Assembly: GCF_000247815.1 (NCBI RefSeq)
Contig: NC_021677.1
Span: forward strand, 40,367,717 to 40,431,716
Source of the DNA: Ficedula albicollis
Lineage: Eukaryota > Chordata > Aves > Passeriformes > Muscicapidae
Length of the DNA: 64,000 nucleotides
Reading direction: 5' to 3'
Shown one piece after another: positions 39,559-64,000 of this stretch. Under the pieces are notes generated by a model. The model was not told the origin of the DNA. It saw only the letters and a program-made list of their open reading frames with translations, and searched no databases. The position numbers and the translations under genes were made by a program. Every line of letters begins with the position of its first letter. Position 1 is the stretch's first letter.

Positions 39559-40816
39559 CGGTGAGTGGCTGCGGCCGCGGGGCAGCGGGAGGAGCGCAGC
39601 AGCAGGCGGAGGCGGCCCGGTAATCCCGACTCTTCCTTGCAGGTTCCGTAGACGGCAGAATCCAGGAGGTGAACGTGAGCCCCTGCCCCACTCAGCCCTG
39701 CCTGCTCCACAAGGGGACATCCTACAGCATCAACGTCACCTTCGCCAGCAGTAAGGAGCACATCCCCAGCGGGAGTGGGAAGGGGCAGGGGATCCTCTCT
39801 ATGTCCCGCTGCTGGGACGGGAGAAGGGCGGCTGGAGAGGGATTTGGGTGGGAGGAAGAGTGCCCCTTAGTTGTGTTCTTGCAGCCTGTGGGGTATGTGA
39901 AGGGCACGTGTGGTATATGTGTGTTCTCCGTGTTCTGCAGAGATCGAGAGCCAGGGCAGTCAAGCAAGGGTGTACGGGGAGATGCTGCACGTGGACGTAC
40001 CCTTCCCTATTCCTGAACCTGATGGATGCAAGTCCGGGATCCAGTGCCCCATTCAGAAGGGCCATTCCTACAGCTACCTGAATAAACTCCCTGTGAAGAG
40101 CGAATACCCCAGTGTAAGTATGCAGGCAGCTGGTCAGCTTCTCAGCTACTGCCTATATTGGGCTAGTCTCACCAGCTGCCTTTAAGGGGAGACACCTTGT
40201 TCTGTTCTGGGGAGAGAAAGTAGACTCCATAGACCATCTGGTGTTCTTTTTGCTGTATGACTCTACTTTCAAGTTCCCACTTTGGGACAGACCCAGCAAA
40301 GGAAGCAGCCTAGCTCCAGCTGCTGAGAAGTGGCTTCAGCTGCTCCAGTATCTTCCTGTGCCGTGCCTCCCCACCAGAGGCTGCTGCATGCAGCTGAATG
40401 CTCCTAGACTGTATGTGCTCAACTCTGGAGTGCAGTTCATCTGGGAGTGCTGCAGGGTGTTTCCATTCTACTTTCTCAGGGAGTGGGAATTCAAGTGCAG
40501 TGTGTGGAGGTCTCCTGTATCATGTAACTGAGCCCTCTCTATCCACAGATGGTACTCCAGGAATCAGTGCATGAGCATTGCCCACCTATTGCATGCAAAG
40601 ACAAGTCTGTCTTCTTTGTGCAGAGGTCCCAAGACCTCCTTGATCCACACAAGTGATATTTTTTCTCCCCATGCCTTTGCCTTAAGATTTCCATAATGTT
40701 CTTTTTTCCTCTGCTCCTCTCTCTTTCAGATTAAACTGATTGTGAAGTGGGAGCTGGTAGATGACAAGGACCAGATGTTGTTCTGCTGGAAGATACCAGT
40801 GCAGATTACCAGCTGA
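39559..40816 (+). CDS. NPC2: NPC2, lysosomal cholesterol-transfer protein, exon 1 missing
   Basis: NPC2 is a secreted, lysosome-targeted MD-2-related (ML) domain protein. It binds unesterified cholesterol and hands it to NPC1. Coding exons: the end of exon 1 (39559-39560 only), 39643-39750, 39941-40113 and 40730-40816, all with GT-AG junctions and matching phases. The mature protein reads [20 protein letters not shown], then ...[16 protein letters not shown]..., [31 protein letters not shown], and ends [12 protein letters not shown]. Five of the six family cysteines are present; the sixth falls at the end of exon 1, of which only the final bases (CG before GTGAGT) survive. NVT is the conserved N-glycosylation sequon. 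Exon 1, with the signal peptide, is replaced by poly-G. The gene converges on LTBP2 downstream and diverges from ISCA2 upstream. Confidence 0.95.
39643..39750 (+). CDS. NPC2: NPC2 exon 2
   Basis: Acceptor CCTTGCAG, donor A|GTAAGG. Encodes [20 protein letters not shown] through INVTFAS, with the 42-47-type disulfide pair (PCPTQPC) and an N-glycosylation site. Confidence 0.95.
39941..40113 (+). CDS. NPC2: NPC2 exon 3
   Basis: Acceptor TTCTGCAG, donor AGT|GTAAGT. Encodes the ML-domain core including [13 protein letters not shown] and [11 protein letters not shown], with the second conserved disulfide pair. Confidence 0.95.
40730..40816 (+). CDS. NPC2: NPC2 last coding exon
   Basis: Acceptor CTCTTTCAG. 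28 codons, [12 protein letters not shown] through [10 protein letters not shown], then TGA at 40814-40816. Carries the C-terminal cysteine. Confidence 0.95.
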   Translation: MKLIVKWELVDDKDQMLFCWKIPVQITS

Positions 40817-41517
40817 GGGGCCCTGCCATTAGTAGGGCTTGGGGAGGGAAAAACCAGAAACAACACAGGCCAAATTCTTTTATATAATATACATTTCTTA
40901 CTGCTTCCTTCAGAGCTATGCAGCCTCTGAGCAGCCAGCACTGTGTTCCTTGCAAGATCAGCCCCTGGCAGAGTGCTCTTGCTGTGTTTAGGTGACATCC
41001 CTGGGATGTTCTAGCAGCTCAAAGGGCAGCAGTGTCTGCTGCAGGAGTGACTGAGCATCATCCTCCAGCCGCTATGTGGAGGCACTTTATCTGCTTGACA
41101 TGGAGACAGGGAGCTGTCTGTCTTCAGAAAGGAATTTCACAGTGATGAACCTGGCTATTGTCTGAGCTGCTGCCTGATAACCCTTCAGTGCCTCTTTAGA
41201 ATGCTGGCTGCGTCCACTCTCCTGTGTTTCTCCTGCTCTGTTGTGACTGGGATGCTCCTGGGATCTGCATTTGCTATCCATGCAGCTGAAGCAGAGGGAA
41301 GGAGAGTAGTCTTTCCTTGAGCTGACAGCCTGCTATGTCCTGGGCCTCTGCTCAAGCCAGCAGGACTCCAGCTGGGAAAACTTCCTTTTTGTGGATGCAA
41401 AGCCAAATGGCGTTCAATGTCTCTGCAGGGATGGTTCTTTCTCTAACCAATGGTTTGCACTACTACTAACTTGGAGCTGCTGCAAGCTCCTGAATCTCTT
41501 TTTATAACCTTCCTTTT

Positions 41518-41523
41518 AATAAA
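41518..41523 (+). terminator. NPC2: NPC2 polyadenylation signal
   Basis: AATAAA about 700 nt after the stop, followed within 20-30 nt by a T/G-rich stretch (CTTGTGTTGTATT) typical of a downstream element. Cleavage is expected near 41540. Confidence 0.75.
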
Positions 41524-41778
41524 GGCTAGACAAAATCTGCTTGTGTTGTATTCTATGAGTGTTGAGGATAGGAGGGAAAGCAGAGAGGCTGGGCATTTTC
41601 TAGCTAGGGTTCAGCTGGGCTTATTTCTTAGCTTAAGGCATGAATAGAGGTGATACACTGGTCTAAGTGTGGGTGACCTGGAAGCAGCTGCTATCCAGCT
41701 GGCAATGTCTGGCTGTGCTCCTGCCTTGCTAGTCCTATGCAGGCTTGAAATTGTTCAAAGGCTCCCTGAAGAGGTGGC

Positions 41779-41890
41779 AGCATAGAATATAGCCTTGCTT
41801 GCTGCAGCATAGGTCTTTATAGCATAGGTCTTTAGGCATAGAATATAGCCTTGATGCAGCATAGGTCTTTATAGCATAGGTCTTTATACT
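41779..41890. repeat. Local tandem repeat between NPC2 and LTBP2
   Basis: The phrases GCATAGAATATAGCCTTG and GCATAGGTCTTTA recur: two copies of a ~55-bp unit, each with two internal copies of the second phrase. A simple tandem repeat in the convergent intergenic spacer. Confidence 0.85.
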
Positions 41891-42239
41891 GAGGGCTCCA
41901 GGGCTGGAAAAACAACTCCCAGACCTGCCAGAGAGTTCTTACCAACTTACTCATATGGGAACTGCAGCCCCCTTGTGTGAGAGCGAGGCAGGGTGTGAAC
42001 AACTACAACTTGCATGCTACCTGCAGGGACTAGAGTTGGCTCCTGCCACTGGTGCTGGGCTGGGGATTTGGCCCAGCAAAGCTCTCTGCTCTCACTCAGG
42101 AGCAGGAGAAGGCCATGTGCCAGCTGAGAGGGCTAAGAATTGGCTTACAAGTGGGATGGCTTTGCCCTTGGCAGAGGCAAGACAAGCACAGTTCTGACAA
42201 GCCTCAGTGTTTTGAGCCACAGGGGCCCAAAATAAATGT

Positions 42240-42245
42240 TTTATT
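42240..42245 (-). terminator. LTBP2: LTBP2 polyadenylation signal
   Basis: AATAAA on the minus strand, about 675 nt after the LTBP2 stop. Four bases away the plus strand also reads AATAAA (42231-42236), giving a near-palindromic signal usable in both directions. Confidence 0.65.
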
Positions 42246-42917
42246 TAACAACATGAGAGAAGTTTCCAGCAGAATCAGTTAAAAAAAAAAACAAAAAAAA
42301 CACCAACAACTTTACAGAAAGGAAGCTGGACCTGCTCTCCCTCCCCCTGCCCAGCCAGCACGGGGCACAAAGTGTGGGGCTAAAGGCCAGAGGGAGAGCT
42401 GGCCCTGGGGCCCCTCAGGCCTCTTTCCCATGCCCCAAGGTTAGGCAGCAGCTCTAGAAAGCTGGGGTGGAACCCCCATCTTGAAGCTCTGGCCTGGAGG
42501 CCGGACGCTTCACAAGGAGTGGGGCCAGCACCTGCCATGTGGGTAAGGCTTGTCACTAGGTCAGTGCAGCAGTGGCAGGGAGATGAACCCCCTTTCTGGG
42601 CAGGGTGAGGGGACAGGCTGGGGCTGTGTGGCGAGGGAAGGTGTCCTGTGAGCCTCCACGACACAGGGCAATGTGACAGGTGCTGAGGGCTGGGGTGGGC
42701 TCTGCTGCAGGAAGAGCAGGGGCTGGCAGGGCCAAGAGGGGTGCAGAGGCTGGGAGCTCAGCCCTGACCTACAGAGAGAGGTGGTGGGGAAGCTGCGCAC
42801 TTCGAAGGGGAAGGAACAAAGAGCCCCGAAGCACCCGCAGCCCCGGGAGGCCTTTCTCTGTGCTCCCAGGCCCCAGAGCCGTGTGAGGGGAGCAGCCTCC
42901 CCCCTGCTCTCCTAGAG

Positions 42918-63727
<20,810 letters not shown>

Positions 63728-64000
63728 CTGTGGAGAGAAGAGAACATTGTGAGATGTGAAGAAGCTGAGGGTGAACTAAACTCCCTACCCAGTGCCTCCG
63801 GTTCAGGTGCTGTGAACCAAAGGGGCTTCAGCTGGGCTGGTGTCTGAAGAAGCCTCTACACCAAGCAGCACAGTGGAGACTTCTGTGGTGACAGTAGTCC
63901 CACATCTGCAGAGCTTGCTTGCTGCAGCTGCAGGATGGCTTGTGGATGACTGCTCTGCTTTTAGGTCCTTGTCAAAAACAGACGTGGCCCCTACAGTGAG
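63728..64000 (-). other. LTBP2: LTBP2 intron running off the window
   Basis: Intronic sequence upstream of the first exon in the window. No exon visible. Confidence 0.6.

Overview
This window is vertebrate nuclear DNA and almost certainly from a bird. It has intron-exon genes with GT-AG splicing, degraded CR1-type LINE 3' ends, CpG-rich promoters and long gene-poor stretches. It has no bacterial gene organisation. The species cannot be named from the sequence.

Layout. Positions 1-32.8 kb hold no gene I can recognise: A/T-rich intergenic or intronic DNA with a CR1 copy (28.9-29.6 kb), a 300-bp purine microsatellite (28.2-28.5 kb), and an unusual number of near-perfect local tandem duplications. 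From 32.8 to 35.0 kb lies ISCA2 on the minus strand (mitochondrial [4Fe-4S] assembly). From about 39.1 to 41.5 kb lies NPC2 on the plus strand (lysosomal cholesterol transfer). The two are head-to-head about 4 kb apart. From 42.2 kb to beyond the right edge lies LTBP2 on the minus strand (latent-TGF-beta-binding, fibrillin-family matrix protein). I resolved 27 coding exons, covering about 1,205 codons of its C-terminal part. NPC2 and LTBP2 converge tail-to-tail. The three genes do not form a pathway; they are a syntenic block that is also linked on human chromosome 14q24.

Assembly quality is the second story here. Two uninterrupted poly-G runs (599 and 453 nt) sit at the CpG promoters of ISCA2 and NPC2 and have replaced most of exon 1 of both genes. 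An 866-bp tandem duplication has a 14-base match to the Illumina TruSeq adapter stem exactly at its junction. Several other duplications (periods 41-497 bp) differ between copies by about as much as two alleles would. One of them doubles a cbEGF exon of LTBP2 in frame. These should be treated as probable assembly artefacts until tested.

Biological points of interest: a 48-bp, roughly 22-copy VNTR in an LTBP2 intron, a (GT)n microsatellite fused to an LTBP2 splice donor, a mirrored pair of RFX X-box motifs at 27.7 kb, a 13-bp-arm TAATTA palindrome at 5.6 kb, a GC-AG intron in ISCA2, and a gene order that suggests the ISCA2-NPC2 pair is inverted relative to human. I found no convincing new multi-gene system.
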